A stretch of 64,000 nucleotides of DNA from Planctomycetota bacterium (GTDB lineage Bacteria > Planctomycetota > UBA1135 > GCA-002686595), in assembly GCA_012959785.1 (NCBI GenBank), contig DUCM01000010.1, positions 386-64,385 of the forward strand, written 5' to 3'. The position numbers were made by a program, and so were the translations under genes. Positions 63,200-64,000 of the stretch are shown piece by piece. The notes beneath the pieces are model-generated. The model saw nothing but the letters and a program-made list of their open reading frames with translations, was not told the origin of the DNA and did not search any database. How positions within the stretch are numbered: position 1 is the first letter of the stretch; every line of letters begins with the position of its first letter.

Positions 63200-64000
63200 A
63201 TGCTCGGCCTGCTCCTGTCGCTGGTCGCTGGCCCTGAAGGTGGCGCGCAGTTTGTAGCCCGCGAACTCGAGGTGGGCGGCGAGATCGTGGTCACGCGCTG
63301 TGGCAGCCCGGCCAAGGATTTTATCCTGGAGGTCAACGGGGGCGGTTTGGTGGCCGAGGATTTTGACGGCGATGGTCACCTCGACTTGGTGGTGGTGGAC
63401 GGCTCCGACATGGAGGGCGCCCGGGCGGGCCGGGCCGGGCGGCCCACGCGCTTGTTCCTGGGCGACGGCGCCGGGGGCTTCGCCGCGGCGGGCAAGGCCT
63501 GGGCCATGAGCGGTGGCCGCTGGGCCATGGCGGGCTGCGCCGGCGATCTGAATGGCGACGGTTTTCCCGATCTGTTCCTGACCGAGTGGGGACGCAACCG
63601 CTTGTACCTGAATGACGGCGGCCGGGGCTTTGTCGATGCCAGCCTTGGAGTGCTGGGCGCGGACGGCGAATTGAAACCCTCGGGCCTCGACGGCGAGCGC
63701 TGGAGCACCAGCGCCTGCCTGTTCGACTACGACGGCGACGGCCACCTCGACATCGCCGTGGTGAACTACCTCGGCTTTCACCTCGACGAATTGCGCGGGC
63801 CCGGCGGCGGCTGCACCTGGAAAGGCTTTGATGTCATGTGCGGTCCCGAAGGCATGATTCCCGTCCACGATCAAATCCTGCGCGGAGCGGGCGACGGCAC
63901 CTTTCGTGATGTCAGCATCGAGATCGGCTTTCACCCCGAAGCCGCTTGTTTCGGCCTGGGAGTGGTGAGCCTGGATTACGATGGGGACGGCGACAGCGAT
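63200..64000 (+). CDS. FG-GAP/VCBS-repeat (CRTAC1-like) secreted protein, cut by window end
   Basis: The frame is open for 267 codons to the window edge. ATG 63200 is preferred over 63185 because GGAGGG lies seven bases before it and it starts a signal peptide (LGLLLSLVAGPEGGAQ). Repeats with calcium loops are visible: DFDGDGHLDLVVVD, DLNGDGFPDLFL, YDGDGHLDIAVV and LDYDGDGDSD. F-L-G-D-G-A-G-G-F, YLNDGGRGFVDAS and LRGAGDGTFRDVS match CRTAC1-type propeller proteins. The C-terminus is outside the window, so a tail module cannot be checked. Confidence 0.78.
   Translation, partial: MLGLLLSLVAGPEGGAQFVARELEVGGEIVVTRCGSPAKDFILEVNGGGLVAEDFDGDGHLDLVVVDGSDMEGARAGRAGRPTRLFLGDGAGGFAAAGKAWAMSGGRWAMAGCAGDLNGDGFPDLFLTEWGRNRLYLNDGGRGFVDASLGVLGADGELKPSGLDGERWSTSACLFDYDGDGHLDIAVVNYLGFHLDELRGPGGGCTWKGFDVMCGPEGMIPVHDQILRGAGDGTFRDVSIEIGFHPEAACFGLGVVSLDYDGDGDSD

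Overview
The window is high-GC bacterial chromosome, densely coded, with many ATGA, GTGA or TTGA stop/start overlaps. It most likely comes from a member of the Planctomycetota. The inference rests on several large secreted proteins that share a C-terminal module ending in W-[YF]-R-D-P...F-N-L-S-N, on a ClpC plus McsA-type stress system, on a Gld-type ABC operon with a DUF4340 protein, and on FG-GAP/VCBS and HEAT-repeat secreted proteins. No transposase, integrase, phage gene, CRISPR array or rRNA was found. Two serine tRNA genes (GCU and UGA anticodons, both with encoded CCA) are present.

Layout. 1-2785: the 3' end of an orotidine-phosphate decarboxylase gene converging on clpC. 2786-3278: divergent promoter region with a three-copy short repeat. 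3279-10237: metal-efflux cluster (His-rich exported protein, CzcB-like lipoprotein adaptor, CzcA-like RND pump, TolC-like lipoprotein). 10291-11644: ethanolamine-permease-type transporter whose N-terminus is frameshifted by a 7-bp tandem duplication. 11784-12035: relic of a secreted protein tail. 12121-15423: McsA-like, Clp-N-like, MurD and PEGA-lipoprotein genes, overlapping head to tail. 15480-22985: tRNA-Ser, YejM-like membrane sulfatase fold protein, peptidase-MA-like protein, sugar epimerase, NUDIX-metallo-beta-lactamase fusion and a FetAB-type ABC exporter. 23108-27019: secreted protein, lipoprotein sulfatase, tRNA-Ser and a PhyH dioxygenase followed by a perfect 91-nt palindrome. 27252-39381: bifunctional nuclease, asparaginase, NAD(P)HX dehydratase, HEAT protein, an aberrant ThyX, YdjY-like protein, inositol-phosphate synthase, alpha/beta hydrolase and an orphan DNA methyltransferase. 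39421-44461: Gld-type ABC operon. 44706-49428: MscS channel, DUF481 beta-barrel, ZIP-permease fusion and FabI. 49872-54270: a three-gene, translationally coupled operon ending in a degenerate sigma-54-activator-like AAA+ protein. 54341-58418: secreted endo/exonuclease/phosphatase, glycosyltransferase and QueA. 58423-60558: structured element, ferredoxin-like relic, ThiE and an ArsM-like methyltransferase. 60768-64000: two FG-GAP/VCBS repeat secreted proteins, the second cut by the window end.

Themes. Metal handling recurs (RND efflux, FetAB, ZIP-ArsP-type permease fusion, arsenite methyltransferase). So does envelope and surface biology (RND system, Gld operon, DUF481 barrel, YejM-like protein, secreted proteins with a shared C-terminal module). 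The strongest leads for something undescribed are the shared tail module with its relic, the three-gene regulator operon at 49.9-54.3 kb, the 91-nt palindrome with a matching repeat on the other side of the PhyH gene, and the ThyX lacking its RHR motif. All functional calls are from reading the sequence; no database search was possible.
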